Shown here piece after piece: positions 1 through 12,530 of a DNA stretch of 64,000 nt. Under the pieces are notes generated by a model that had not been told where the DNA came from, searched no databases, and worked only from the letters and a program-made list of their open reading frames with translations. Source of the DNA: Epiperipatus broadwayi (lineage: Eukaryota; Onychophora; Udeonychophora; Euonychophora; Peripatidae); the NCBI GenBank assembly GCA_028023455.1, contig JAQFVV010006199.1, forward strand, positions 3,250,646 through 3,314,645, in the 5' to 3' direction. The stretch's first letter is position 1. Each line of letters starts with the position of its first letter. Position numbers and translations under genes: made by a program.

Positions 1-410
1 CTTAGAAGATTCTGATAAAGATCTAGGTTTCTATTTGGTAATGACCATATGAAAAAAAAAGTTTGTAAGAAGTGGAAAGAGAATTATCTAAAAATAAACT
101 GGGAATTTACAAAGTTTATAAAAATAAAAAGAAAGTGAAGAAATTATTGACTTGAAAAATGAACATGTACTTTACTATAAAGACATAAATATTAAAAATA
201 CAAATGATAATAAAAATTGAAAGAACAACAATGTAAAGATTGATGATATTTTATATCAAATGATTAAGATTTGTTTTTCAACTTGAAAATTTCTAATGCA
301 TATAAGTCAGATTTATTCCTAACAAATTCAACATGATGAAAAAATAGAAAACTTTCTATATAAATGTACAAAGTGATATAATGTTAAATCATTTATACAC
401 TTTATAACTC

Positions 411-492
411 TTTCACAATGTTTTAATTACCCCCCCCCCGACAGTTTGGCAATTGAAACTGTCATATGGTGGTAATTAAAGCATTGTGAAAC
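411..492. repeat. Short palindromic hairpin with poly-C loop
   Basis: TTTCACAATG-TTTTAATTACC at 411-431 is mirrored by GGTAATTAAA-GCATTGTGAAA at 471-491. Inside lies a C10 run and a second small hairpin (GACAGTTT...AAACTGTC). This could be a tiny MITE or a foldback remnant. It lies just upstream of the recognisable part of the RTE element. Confidence 0.7.
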
Positions 493-789
493 AGTGGTAA
501 AATGCATAAATAATGTAATATTATATTATATACATTTGGCAATGCAATAAGAAAGATTAGTTTTTATACTTCTTGAAGAATGTACAAAATGCTTTTGATA
601 GACCAACAAAATTTTTAATTTATTCTGGAAGACATTAATGTTAAAAATTAAAAACAATTAGAAGAAGAAAATGCTTTGAATAAATTTGATTATGGAAAGT
701 AAGAGATTACATAGACTTAGTAAAATTTTCAGAAAAAAAGTATATATTAAGATTCCAAAGCAGAAATGGACAGAAATATTCAAATAAAA

Positions 790-1340
790 GTGTTTTCCTG
801 AAGGTTTGTGATGATGGTATTTTAGTTGTATTTATGTATTGTTTTATTTCCATCACCTAACATTAAGTATTGAATGAATGTCTTTAAAAAAATTTAACTT
901 TATTTAAATTTTCCAATTATATTACACTATTATTAATAGCACACAGCTTAGTATATACACAACATTTCAAATGATATTATTCTCCTCTCTTTTTCAGATA
1001 TTGGGAATCAAACCCAGACCTTTAGATTTTTGAATATTGTATTTTAAGGTAATGCTCCAACCAATTAGATTCTTGAATATTGAATTTTAAGGCAACATTT
1101 TAATCAATTGTGTTATCCTGCTTAGTTGGTTAGAGTGTTACTTAAAATTCAATATTCAAAAATCTATGAGTCAAGGTTCAATTCCAGTGTGAGTACAAAG
1201 GAGAATTTTTTGCATATATTAATTTGTGTGCTATTACTAATAGTTTAAAGTAATTAGAAATTTTGAAATAACATTAAATTTTTCTAGTGACATTCTATAC
1301 TTAATATTAGATGATGGAAATAGTACAATAAGTAAATATA
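790..1340. repeat. Foldback FB1: two head-to-head tRNA-like SINE arms
   Basis: Arms of roughly 250 bp (about 823-1066 and 1110-1340) are inverted copies of each other. Each carries a tRNA-like segment: B-box-like GGTTTGATTCC on the minus strand (1004-1014) and GGTTCAATTCC on the plus strand (1175-1185). The unit sits inside the RTE endonuclease and is flanked by ATTCAAATAAAA (778-789) and ATTCAAATGAAA (1341-1352). This reads as a 12-nt target duplication with one mismatch. No hammerhead core is visible in this family. Confidence 0.8.
1113..1190 (+). repeat. tRNA-like SINE head in FB1 (right arm)
   Basis: An A-box-like TGCTTAGTTGG at 1119-1129 (D-arm continuing as TTAGAGTGT) and a B-box GGTTCAATTCC at 1175-1185 have tRNA-like spacing. 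The acceptor and anticodon stems do not close, so this is a tRNA-derived repeat, not a tRNA gene. A degenerate mirror copy lies on the minus strand at about 1001-1066. Confidence 0.6.
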
Positions 1341-2229
1341 ATTCAAATGAAAATACAGTAAAGTTGAATTACATTTTGACTAACAGAAAATAAGTATTTT
1401 TAAGACAAAATAGGGTTCAATATATTCAACACAGAAAAAGATTAACAATTAAGAGAAATAAGAAATATTTTAATGCAAAGCTAGACACACAAAAGTTATT
1501 AAAAGTTAATATTAATAGTTGATATTTAATCATGTATTTTAAATGAAAACCTACAAAAATCATTTTAAAAAATTAATAAAGTCTGAACAAATCTTAGACT
1601 TGAATAATTTAGTAAGAAAATAATTGATATTCTTGCGAAAAACTGCTGTATAATGAATGAAAACAAAAAAAGTGCAATTCACCATTAAATTTTTTTATTG
1701 AGACAAGAAATTATATGAAGAAAAAAAGAAATATGCTAATATTTAAAAATGATTCTTTAAATAATTAAATATCTGGAATTCTGTAAAATAATCTGAAAAA
1801 GAATTAACAATGTTACAAAAAATATAATTAAAAAGTGTCAGAGAAAACTATAGAAGAGAGCAAGTCTGAAAAATATAAATATCAACAATATACAAAAAAT
1901 TATTTTGGTAATAAGAAGAAAAGATAGTACTATTATTAAAATGAAGGATATCATTAAGTGAAAAAATTATTTCTACAAAGATGTTTACAGTAATAAAAAA
2001 CTAGTAAAAAAAACAACATAGTCCATGATTATTATATCTTTTAAAATGCGATGTATTTTAAATAAAAAAGATCAGACATAATTAAACTAGAAAAAGGGAG
2101 AAAACTCCAGAAAATAATAGAATTATTGTAGGTATACAAAAAATAAAAAAACAGCAACTGAAGAAATAAATTGTTTGCAAAACTATATCAAATGACTAAT
2201 TGATAAAGATGTAATATAGTATTAGAAAA

Positions 2230-2665
2230 TTCAAAAATGGTATTAATATTTAAGAAAGGTAAAAAAATAGATATTAGAATTACTGATGTTGGCTATATGT
2301 GATTTAATACAAAACTTTTTAATATCTTCACAAATTCTCCACAGAGAACTTTTATTGACTAAAAAACAATAACATAAGTGCTTATAGTATCGTATACCAT
2401 ATATGAATTAAAAGAAAATATAGAAAGGATCAATAACAAATGCAAGTTGTCATTACTTTTTGAATTTTTTGACTATGAAAAAAAGCATTTTATTCTATAA
2501 TTATTTTGGCAATGACCTTAGGATATCATGACATACTAAAGAATATTGTGAATATTCTAAAAAAATATTTATAAAATGTTGCAGTAGTAATTAAACTACA
2601 TTATCACATATAATCTTACAACACCATGACTCCAGCAGTTTTATGGAAAGTATTTTGTAGATTAA
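2230..2665 (+). pseudogene. RTE copy 1: reverse transcriptase fragment
   Basis: At about 2455-2490 one frame reads LLFEFFDYEKKHF, a decayed form of the RT motif FVDYEKAFDS. It is followed by DILKNIVNILK and VVIKLHYH, matching RILKNIYKNATAIIRLH of copy 2. The sequence breaks at 2665, where the foldback cluster starts. Confidence 0.65.
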
Positions 2666-2724
2666 AATATAATATTATATAATGAGCATGCTAATAACTC
2701 TTAACAAGTTTTTCTGAATATTCC

Positions 2725-2762
2725 TATCAGACTGGTTTCTAGCTCTGGCTGTCATCAGTAAG
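2725..2762 (-). ncRNA. Hammerhead-like core, FB2 copy A
   Basis: Minus strand: CTGATGA, then C-AGC-CAGA-GCT-A (a 3-bp helix II with a C.A mismatch next to the core), then GAAAC, CA, GTC. Only about 3 bp of helix I can form. It probably no longer cleaves efficiently. Confidence 0.5.
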
Positions 2763-3102
2763 GCATTAGATCATTCAGGTATTAGTTTTAAAAATACCAG
2801 GTCAAGCTCCAGCATTTATCTAATAGTTACCTATTAAGTAGAAAATCTGAAATTTCCAGACATCCATATGTCTTCAAATCCACCTATTTAATTTAAATGG
2901 TCATATAGGACCAAACTAAGTTCTGATACACCATGTATTAATAGCTTTAGCAACATAAAATCACCAAATCCTCAATAGCAAAACAATGTTACAAGGAAAT
3001 CAAGTCATATATCATTTGATTTAATTTAATAAGCTTGTACTACAAATGTTATATAATGAGCATGCTAATAGTTCTTAACAAGCTTTTCTGAATATTCCTA
3101 TC

Positions 3103-3140
3103 TTCAGACTGGTTCCCATTTCTGACTGTCATCAGTGAGG
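3103..3140 (-). ncRNA. Hammerhead-like core, FB2 copy B (degenerate)
   Basis: Minus strand: CCTCA-CTGATGA, then a damaged helix II and GGAACC in place of GAAAC, then AGTC-TGAAG. Helix I pairs CTCA with TGA(A)G only in part. It is recognised by alignment to the other copies. Confidence 0.4.
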
Positions 3141-3404
3141 TACTATGATATTCAGGTATTAGAGTTAAAAATACCAGGTCCAAATACTGCATTTATCTAA
3201 TAATTACCTCTTAAGTAGAAAATTTGAAATTTTCAGACATCCATATGTTTCCAAATCCAGCTATCTGGCTATTTAAGTTAGATAGCTGGATTTGAAGACA
3301 TATGGATGTCTGAAAGTTTTAGATTTTCTCCTTAATAGATAACTATTAAACAAATGCAAGTGTTTAACCTGGTATTTTTAAATCTAATACCTGAATGTTC
3401 TAGC

Positions 3405-3446
3405 ACCTACTGATGACAGCCAGAGGTAGAAACTGGTCTGAGGATA
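3405..3446 (+). ncRNA. Hammerhead-like core, FB2 copy C
   Basis: CTGATGA at 3410-3416, an imperfect AGC/GGT helix II, GAAAC at 3429-3433 and GTC at 3436-3438. It lies in inverted orientation to copy B. Confidence 0.45.
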
Positions 3447-3599
3447 GATAAATTCAGAAAGGCTAGTTAAGAGCTATCAACATGCTCATTATAATAACAT
3501 TTGTAGTACAAGCTTATTAAATTAAGTCATGTGATATATGACTTGATTTCCTTGCAAATTATTTTGTAAATAATGTTCTAAGGTTCAAGGAATGCTACA

Positions 3600-4175
3600 T
3601 GAAAATAAGAGCAAAATAAGAGGCAGAACTAAATATATATGATAAAAAGGCATATTTAGTGGTTTTTCAAAAAAGTAAAAATAAAGATTGAAAATTTGAA
3701 AAAAATAAGAATTACATTTACCTTTGTCAGATTATTAAAACTAATTAAATAACTAGTATAATTATACTTAAATGGGTTGATTTTGATAAAAATAACTTAC
3801 TGAAAGAAGTAATTATTAGTATATGTTTTTTTTTTATAGATATTAACTTATGAATCTGAGACTTAGATACTTAATACATGAGCAATACCAGAAATTTTAG
3901 ACTGCACAGCAAAAAGTATAGTTTATATGTTAAGCAGTAATAAGAAGAGATTTAAAATAAAGCATAAAGACAAGTAGAGATTATTAACACAACTCTAGAA
4001 AAGTTGACAATATATATAACCAAATGAAGACTTAAATGGAATCTCAAGATATTGCTAAAGATCTAGGAAAAGATTTCCAGTGGAATGGATTGGTGAGATA
4101 AAAAAAATTTGCTAGGGTGAGTTGAGGAAAAAATTAATGATCAGAAAACAGAATTTAACTTGATAGGATCTTTAT
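3600..4175 (+). pseudogene. RTE copy 1: post-RT region and C-terminus
   Basis: Short matches in shifting frames: YIYLCQIIKT near 3700, LKWVDFDKNNL near 3765-3800 (compare [13 protein letters not shown] in copy 2), ILTYESET near 3840-3865 (the family's TYGxETWT box) and PVEWIGEIKK near 4080-4110. These are the conserved C-terminal landmarks of RTE proteins. The fragment is heavily decayed. Confidence 0.7.
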
Positions 4176-4319
4176 TCTGCATTAGATTAAAAATGAAATT
4201 GATATTTCCTTGTGCTATATTATTTAGTAAAAATTTTCATAGGTATGATTTGCACTAAAGATGCATAAACACACAAAGCTGACTTATTAAAATTCTTTAT
4301 ATATTAAAACAATAATGTA

Positions 4320-4960
4320 AGTGTGGCTGAGTGATTTCAAGGGACACAGCCTTCATAGTCATAGCCATATTGTAACTAACAAAACTAGTAATGCAAATTT
4401 ATGCAAGTGAGTTTATGTATTCCATTTCTTAGATACATTGTAGCATGTGTCTTTTCTGTTGATGGTGTGATTGTGCCTAGCAATAAAGTAAGCCTCTTTG
4501 ACTTTTGTTTTTTAAGTCATGGCATTCCCTGCAAACAACCACAGGGGCAATCAGTTTGCAATTGTGCTCTGCTGAGATGCGATGCTGGGAAAAATCTGAG
4601 CTACAAGTTGGGTCGGTTAGTGCTTTGTTGTAAGAATATATATGTTGAGACAGCCATGTAGATAGAGAACCTCTGGTTTCACTGATGTATGAGGCCTGAC
4701 AATTTGCATGGGGCAGGCAATATTGTACACCACTTAAGGTGTCTGTGAAGGTGGTAATTTATCCTTGGTGTTACTGATTAACTTGTTGGAGTTGGGGGGA
4801 GGTGTGAAAGCACAAGTGATATTTTTATTGAAAATAGTACAAAGTTTTTTATGCACATTCAGAAAATATGGAAGTAGTAGCCTTTGTTTATCAAGATTAG
4901 CTGCGTTGTTGTTTATCATAGAATAAAATTGCTATTTTTCTTGTCAATGAGACTTTGTTT
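4320..4960. other. GC-richer island without recognised content
   Basis: This stretch is visibly richer in G and C than its surroundings. An 86-codon open frame (4401-4661, plus) has cysteines (CKQPQGQSVCNCALLRC) but resembles no family I know. Near 4322 there is an A-box-like TGGCTGAGTGA with no clear B box. It could be an old exon, a repeat or a SINE remnant. Confidence 0.35.
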
Positions 4961-7900
4961 AAATCCGATATTCAATAAATCATATCTGTATGAGACTATT
5001 TTGTATATTATTATATATGAAGTTTTTATACACCTCCATAATATAGATGATAATATGAACTAAGCTTGATGAGAGTATAAAATATTCATTCTATTTTATG
5101 TAATATAAAATTAGGACTTTTATATGATGTTTGACTTGTTTTGGCCAGAAAATAAAACCAAGATTGGAAAATTATTCAAAACCACTTCATCCATTAAATA
5201 GTATACATTTTTATTGCTTTTCTCTGGTTCTAAGATTTTTATTTTAAAGGCTTCAATATTTATTTTGACATGAACAATAAATTAGTTCTAGTTTAATATC
5301 ATGTGAATTTATTGTGTTTTATTCGATATATATATAACATTGATTTTTTTGAAATCTAGATTATTTGAAAATCTATAAAAAATTAGATTGAAACCAGAAT
5401 ATTTTTTTTTTTAGATTTACAATTTTTATTTTATTACATATATATATAGTGTGTATGAAACTATAACATAAAATATGCAAGCGTGCGCATTAATTTAATT
5501 TTAATATTAATAAGTAAGATGAACAGGTTTTAAATTACAAGTATATCTCAAACTATTAAGATATTAAATATTGATTTTGCTTTTAACGATTTTTTCATTA
5601 TTTACTGAGATATTTAGAGCCCCTAAATTTATTAATTAAGAAGTAAGTTTTGATGTAATTGTATTTTTTTAAAAACATTTTATGTAATGTATTATTAAAC
5701 CAAACATATTTGCATTTAACCTTTGGTAAGACAGTATATGGAATATACACTGTTGTAGACTTTAATAATACTTTTATAATCAATAAATAATTATTTTTAA
5801 AATTGTTTTTTATGTTTTTGAAAATAATTAGAAACTCATTATGAGATTAAAATTAAGTTGAAAGATGAAAATTATTTTAATCTATTACAAAAAATTGATT
5901 GTAGTCATCTTAATAAAATATTTTAAATTAAAAATATATTAAAGTATTATATATATAGTCAACAGACAATTATTTTAGGATGAAAGAAAGTATATAATAA
6001 CTATTGAATTTAAACATTTTAATATTTACTATATTTTCTCTTGCAAAATATTTTTTAAAACATGTCTTATATACTTTTCATAAACTTATTTAAATAAGTT
6101 CAGTTTCTACTGTTGCTTAAAACTTCTACAATATGGATGTTATAACTATACACTCTCAGTGAGCAGTTATAAAAATGATTTTATATATTGAATGATTAGG
6201 TTCTTTCACTAATTTTTTATAAAAAATGATTAAGAAAAATGTGCATTGTTAACTAACCACATTGACTATTCATATACATAAGCGTTAACTAACATAAGTA
6301 TACGAATATTGATACCCATCAGCATTATTTCATCACAAAACAAGCCTATCAGTTTTATATATGTATTTTTCCATGCTAAATAAAGTTGATTAAACATTAA
6401 TTCAATAATACTGCAATATTTACTGATAATTATGTATTGATTTAAACATAAACTAATACATATTTATTAGTTTGAAGTTAGATATCACAAATTATTGATA
6501 TCAATAAACTTAGGCATATTCACATATTCAAAGTTAATTGAATCACTTAAAATTGTATATTGTTATTCTCAATATCAAATAATTTTTATGTTTGTAGAAT
6601 TTTTTTTTTTGCTAAAAAAAAAAAAAAGCAAATACAAATACCGAGTGAAAATATTGAGAACACTTTTTTAAAAAAAAAGATTTTTTTGTACTTATTTTCT
6701 TTTTAAAAACCTTATTTTCTTTATATTTCTGTCAAAATACAAAACTGAATCAATATATCATATACAGCTGTTGTTGTTATAAAAACATTGCTAACTATTT
6801 AAGTTAAATAAAATCCTAAACTATTACCTTTTTATCATCAACCATAAAAAAAAAAAGAATAAAATTTGATTTAGAATTGTAAACTCTTATGTTATAAGAT
6901 TTTTTTATCCATTGATGTGGTTATTAATACTATATATTGTTGTGCACCAAGAAAAACTTAAAAAAAGTCGAATGATCTTAAATAAATTCATGATTTTATT
7001 AGTATTTTCTATTTAATTTATTTGTGAGTAGTTATTTAGTAACTATTTTAGATAATAAGTTTAGTAGTAGATACAGTTGCTTCAGAGCAAATCTAATTCT
7101 GTGCAATAGTAAGAGTGTGGCAAACATTTGGATTCAGTAATCAACTTCATATTTTGAAAATCTTTCATAATCTAACTTTGTGATAATAATTAGCTAAAGA
7201 ATATAAATTCATTATATCTATTTATTACATTTGTACACAAACTTTTTTGATAATCAGAATAAATATAAGCATTTATTTGAATGCCAAAGCTTTTTAAAAA
7301 TTCTTTCAACATGGTGTCATTGCAAAATTCATGCTTGTAAAATAAAATTTTATATGAGAAATTATGAGAGAAAGTAACAATATAGGAATTTATGAGTAAA
7401 ACTAGTACTCTTTGATAAGAATACTTGTTAGAAAAAAAAGAATGTATATTTAGATATATATAGAATATATATAAATGTGTATTTTAACACAAATATTTGT
7501 AAAAACAAGAATGTGTACATATATAATATTTAATATTATATAATAGATGAATCAGTTCTGAAAGTGATTTAACTGAATATGATCAATGGACTTTTGAGTT
7601 ATAGAGTTTGCTGTTCTATCATTGCTTCAAACCATAGAGGATAATGATTTCATTTAATGTGTATAATATAAAATTGAATTTATAATTTATTTTATATGAA
7701 CTATTATTTATCAAAAAAGCTAATTTATACTCATTTCTGATGTTATTACATATTTATTTATTTGTTCTATGATTAGAGTCTTAAACTCACCGATATATAG
7801 AGAAGGTATTGTTTATTCATGATGGATAGTAAAACCATAATTTTGTATTTTGCTCAACAGTTTTAGGCTTGATATATTGTTATATTATTAGCACAATTAC

Positions 7901-8012
7901 AAACAATTGTGCAAACAATACATCATTAAGCTATATCTTTGTGATGTATTTTTTCAAACTACATCTCTCATTTTCTCATAACTATTATTTCATATGCATT
8001 TGGGATTGGATA
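4961..8012. other. AT-rich DNA, nothing recognised
   Basis: Short A, T and TA runs, a small hairpin near 6600-6626 (poly-T against poly-A) and scattered stops in all frames. The short minus-strand open frame at 5598-5783 looks like chance. Confidence 0.5.
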
Positions 8013-8590
8013 TGAACTTTGTTTTTAAGTTTCTATTTATTATTACAGAACAGTTTTTACATATTCAGAATTTCCCATGATTACCATTATTGGAGTGGTC
8101 TATTCTAAATTTTTGACGGATGTGAGTACTTCCTTTTTTCCTAATCTCTACAATATGTTTTTTTATTATTATTCACTGGACAAAATATAATTTTAGACCT
8201 TGTATATGGATAGGCTCCTCCTACATAAAGTTCAAGATGTACTGGCAAAAAATAAATTTGATTCTGATCAGATTTAAATAAATTAAAAAGCTTGTTTCTT
8301 ATTTTGCTTTTTATTTTGATTTTTGGAACTTTTTATATATGCTTTTAAGTTTCTCTTTATCATCACACAGTATTTTTTAGTTATTTGGATTTTTACATTG
8401 TGTTTAGTGGTTTCTTACTTTGAACATTTTAAGTGCTATGAGTACTTCTTTTTCACTAAATCTCTATCTTTTTTATTGATCAAAAAGTATTTGTAGAGCT
8501 TGCAGGTGCATAAAAGTTAAAATATTCTGGTGATAAGTTCAGATTTAAAGAAACCAGAAAACTACAAACTATTTTTTATTCTACTTTTCA
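8013..8590. repeat. Diverged tandem duplication (about 300-bp unit)
   Basis: The block starting 'gaactttgtttttaagtttctatttat' near 8013 recurs near 8325 as 'ggaactttttatatatgcttttaagtttctctttat'. Both then hold 'gagtacttc(c/t)ttttt' and 'aatctcta'. No coding content is seen. Confidence 0.55.
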
Positions 8591-11500
8591 TTTAGATTTA
8601 GTTTATTATGCAAATTTTAATTTACCACTGTGAAAACATTCTATACTTATTAAAGGTTTAATTATTAAAGATCTAAATTATACATGAGGCAGGTTTTCTA
8701 ACTCTGCTTCTGAATTTGACTGGAACTTAACTAGATCTTTTAATTTTTTTTAAATTATCATTTGTATTCTGTATTTTAAGAGTCAATTTGTTTAACTGTG
8801 AAATTACATGATTATACTTGGTTAATAATTTCCAGTCTTTTAATATCATGAATGATACTTCCACTCCATTATTAATCTTCATTGAAATCAGGTTTTTATA
8901 AATCTTGATGGTAAGCATTTTGTTGTAAGTTTTTGTTACAACTCTTTATATATTTTGCTTATATAGTTTATATCATTTTTGTGAGAAGAGTATGATTTAT
9001 AACATATTCTCATGAAGAGTTTTTTATTCTGCAATTTTTACAGAATTTTAATTTGCATTTACAAATCAAATGGCCTCAATTTTCACAAATGTATCATTTA
9101 CATTCTTTTTTCTTTGCAGTTTTTACATTTAGATGTAATTGTTTTTTTTTTAATTGTTTTATGAATGTCTGTTTTCTGGAAATCTGGGTTGATTAAATTC
9201 TGGAATAGTTTAATTTGTTCCACTATTAACCAGCATAGAATTACATATTTTATTTCCTTATTGTAATTTAAAACAGTAAAGACAAGTAGTCATTTTTTCA
9301 ATAAATCATTTTTATACTTTATAATAAATATTCAAGGAGGGCTTTTTCGAGAAAATCTCCATATACACTATCCCAGCCAAATCTCCAAGCACTGTTTTGT
9401 ATTCCCGGAATTTTACCTTCTTGATTTAGCATCTATTTTAAAATGCTGATGAATTAAATGTATTTATTAACAGTCATGATTTAAAATATCAATTTAACTT
9501 GTCTACAGTTTGATTTACCATTTGATTTTTCATTTTTATAAAACTATTTGTGATTTCAATCACTTCTTCACCACCATGAAAATAATAGAATCATTATTTT
9601 AATGGTATTATCTATAACTTCTTTTATAGGAAAATATTTCTCATCACAGTTTAAATACAATAACTATCTATTCTGTTGAACTGTTTACGTCAAAATTATT
9701 TATATTCACTTGAGTAACCAATGATATTTTAAAATTTCTAACTACATTTATTACTCTTTTTTCCTTGTTTTATTATCTTTTTAGAGTTTACTTGAATATT
9801 TCAACTTCATTAAACTAATACTAATGACATTCTTAATGGTTTACTATAATTTGTTTTAAACATCAATTTATTTAAATTTATTCTCTTCCAAAATTTACAT
9901 GGCAGGGTTATAATCTTGATCTAACAAATTACAAATTATTTGCTTACTAGCATATCTATTTTAAGAATGATGATTTGTAACAACTTATTTTGATCTTGGC
10001 TTATTGAACTGCCACTTATTACAGTCTTGGCTTGTAAATTTAATCATTTATTTGCTGCCTATTGAATTGATAAAGGAAATAATTATTTTACTAATCATGG
10101 CTCAAATGTTTCACATACACAAATAAATAATTTATATTTAAGATTATTCATTAAGGAATGACTAAATAACTATATAATATATACACACATAAATGTCTAT
10201 ACATCCATATACAAGTATTACAAAAATTAAATATATAATTATTTACATTTCTCTTAAAACCTAAGACATGTAAATAATAATAAATGTCTATGTGACCTGT
10301 TATAGTTCATATAAACCTATCACAATGTCTGCTCTTTTAATTACAGTAATGGAATGAATTGGGAGATGGTCTGCTTCAGCGATAACGGATAATTTTCTTT
10401 TATATTTATTATAGGTCACATTTTGGAGAATATCTTATAAATTTTCTCCCTTATTTTTATTAAACTTTTTTTATAATCCATGTTTTAATTGCTTCTAATG
10501 TCCATCTGACCTCCATTTATCATTTTTATTTAACAAAAAAATCAGTTTAATCTCATTGGAAATCAACCAGTTTAACTTTGTTATAAAGCTGTTTTTAAAT
10601 TAGTTCTACTAATGGTAGTTTTTTAACTATTTGTTTAAAATAATTTGTAAATTATTTACACTATACATTTTCTATATATAGCAATAACTTTTAGAGTATA
10701 GAATTAGTACAAGATTATTGATATAAAGCCCATACACAACAGTATGCAAAAACACTATGGATGATTTACTTATATATGAAATTATATGTACTAATTATGA
10801 AAGTGATAACAGGAAAACTAATTACATTATTAGAAATCAAAATTTAGATAGCATATTGAAATATTCAATTTATAGCATAAAGGATATATATAAAATTATA
10901 ATAAATAAATTTAAATAGTAACATAATAAAAAAAGAATAAATTTTAAATGGAAAATAATAATAGGTAGAAAAAATTAGAAATTAATTGTAGTACTTGATA
11001 AATAAAATAAATAATTACTTTATTGTTCAGAAATTTATAAAATGTTCACACACCAGAAATGATACAAATTAGTGTGATTACTAAACTATGCTGTCTACTA
11101 TGCTGTCTACCAATGCCTTAAGCCACACAGAAGTTTGAAATGTTAAAACGATGGAAAATTGTATAACTAAAATTATTAATTTATTTAAATTGCAGGTGCA
11201 GATAATTCAAAATATGAGAATAATAAAAGTATTGAAATTAACATTAAAGTTACATAGTTAAGGTGATTGAATGTATGTGTGTAAAAATAATATATAACGT
11301 AAATATTAAAATATTATTTTACTTTCCAGTTTAATAAATATTTAGAATAACAATAACTTTATTTAATTATATAAAACTTAGTTATATAAAACATATTTAT
11401 CAAATTTATAAAGATTATCAATTCTATTGATTTGAAAGATTACTTAGTTGTTTTTTTCTTTGATATACTACTTTCTAGTTATCAAACTATATTCATTAAA

Positions 11501-11642
11501 TCATAAAATAATAGACATAAAAAAATTTTAAATAAGGGATTGACTTAATCAATTTCTGGATCCCCATGCTTTTATTTCAAGTTAAATTTAAAACTCTATT
11601 GAGGTTGAAGAAACAATTATTTTATCTTCTTAGTGCATGGTA
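8591..11642. other. AT-rich DNA, nothing firmly recognised
   Basis: A 63-codon minus-strand frame (8727-8918) and a cysteine-bearing minus-strand stretch near 8990-9130 hint at very old coding debris. No family could be named. The rest is low-complexity AT sequence. Confidence 0.4.
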
Positions 11643-11657
11643 AATAAAAGCATTTAA

Positions 11658-11697
<40 letters not shown>

Positions 11698-11718
11698 TTA
11701 AATGCTTTTATATTTTGG

Positions 11719-11752
<34 letters not shown>

Positions 11753-11760
11753 CCAAAAGA
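11643..11760. repeat. Two adjacent palindromes with (TA)n loops
   Basis: AAAGCATTTAAAGA...TCTTTAAATGCTTT encloses the first (TA)n (about 11661-11694). TTTTGGTTATA...TATAACCAAAA encloses the second (about 11719-11750). Each TA tract is therefore the loop of a perfect hairpin, which an ordinary microsatellite does not explain. Confidence 0.8.
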
Positions 11761-12530
11761 AAATATCAATAATTATAAATATATATTTAAATAATCATAA
11801 TATATTTTATTTAATGCTCAGTAGACAAACTGTAACAAATTAATATTTTCTTTTATATGATTTATAGACATATATTGTCTATGAGAGACAATAGACAAAT
11901 GAATATTTTTTTGTAATTTGAAAAACAGTGTCTAATGTCTTACACCACCTTATAATTTAAACAGATGTAATATTCTATAACACATTAATTTAAATTATTA
12001 TAGCATATTTGTTAATTGTCTTACTATTAATTTTTTTAATAAATTTATTATTATTTATTAAATCTGAATTAACAGTCTTATTCAAATTAATAAATAAATA
12101 AATATATATATATAGTAATCATAATTTAGAAACTCATTGCGAACGTAAACATATAAAATCTAATTAGTAAATAATATATATTTTATTATTGAACTAATGT
12201 TCAGTAGTGATTAAAAAATGAGTCTAAAGTTTTATAAAAATCCATTATATAAGAGCTAGGTAATAAGTTATTATAATAAAATTTTATATAACAATTAAGC
12301 TTAATAACTTTATTCATTCTTAAATATAATATAAATTTAGCACAGAGTAATAAAAGATTGATTTATGAATGATTATTATTATAAACAATTAATGTATCTG
12401 TAATTTTTAAATTCATTATTTTATATTGTGTAGCCAAATTAGCACTCATTCAGGTCGCTATTTATTTAGTATATAAACATTATTAATATATTTTAAACAT
12501 TATTCCAATATAGATTTTGGATTTTATTAA
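11761..12530. other. AT-rich DNA, nothing recognised
   Basis: Low-complexity AT sequence with short TA runs. No repeat or coding signal is supported. Confidence 0.5.

Larger units (their letters stand above)
590..2050 (+). pseudogene. RTE copy 1: APE endonuclease and linker remnant
   Basis: At 621-650 a frame reads YSGDINVK, the APE endonuclease SGDxN box. It is followed by NKFDYGK (about 675-700), matching LGKFCYGD of copy 2, and KWTEIF (about 763-781), matching the family's kWTw box. After the 551-bp insertion the frame resumes at 1342 as SNENTVKLNYILTNRK, which matches PNEDTAELDYVLSNRK of copy 2. From 1430 to 2050 it matches the linker before the RT domain. Multiple stops and shifts mean no function. 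Confidence 0.75.
2666..3559. repeat. Foldback cluster FB2 (three copies, one large hairpin)
   Basis: Copy A (about 2666-2975) is followed by copies B and C, which form a hairpin from about 2975 to 3575 centred near 3278. Shared landmarks are ATAATGAGCATGCTAA, a 'cttaacaag...ttctgaatatt' block, a hammerhead-like core, and 'ccatatgtcttcaaatccag'. A likely target duplication is ATTTTGTAGATTAA (2652-2665) versus ATTTTGTAAATAAT (3560-3573). The cluster interrupts the RT domain of RTE copy 1. Related sequence recurs at 18.87-19.21 kb. Confidence 0.8.
590..4175 (+). mobile_element. Decayed RTE-type non-LTR retrotransposon, copy 1 (interrupted)
   Basis: A plus-strand LINE remnant full of stops and frameshifts. 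It aligns piece by piece with the clearer copy at 25.06-27.58 kb. In order: an endonuclease segment from about 590, the endonuclease C-terminus and linker (1341-2050), RT segments (2230-2665), then the post-RT region and C-terminus (3600-4175). RTE elements encode an APE-type endonuclease and a reverse transcriptase in one ORF. The order is preserved once two foldback insertions (790-1340 and about 2666-3559) are removed. The catalytic FADD-box region is not visible and was probably lost near the second insertion. The 5' limit is uncertain; 1-590 could hold more of the endonuclease but I cannot recognise it. Confidence 0.8.

Noticed and set aside
1113-1190. Functional tRNA gene
   Set aside because: A and B boxes are present but the cloverleaf stems do not pair, and the sequence is one arm of a palindromic repeat.
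8990-9130. Minus-strand Cys-rich text (YICEN-GHLICKCKLKFCKNC) as a retroviral-type zinc knuckle
   Set aside because: Spacing does not fit C-x2-C-x4-H-x4-C, two stops interrupt it, and no neighbouring capsid or protease motif supports it.
9437-9480. CTGATGA at 9441 as a hammerhead
   Set aside because: No helix II hairpin or GAAA follows.
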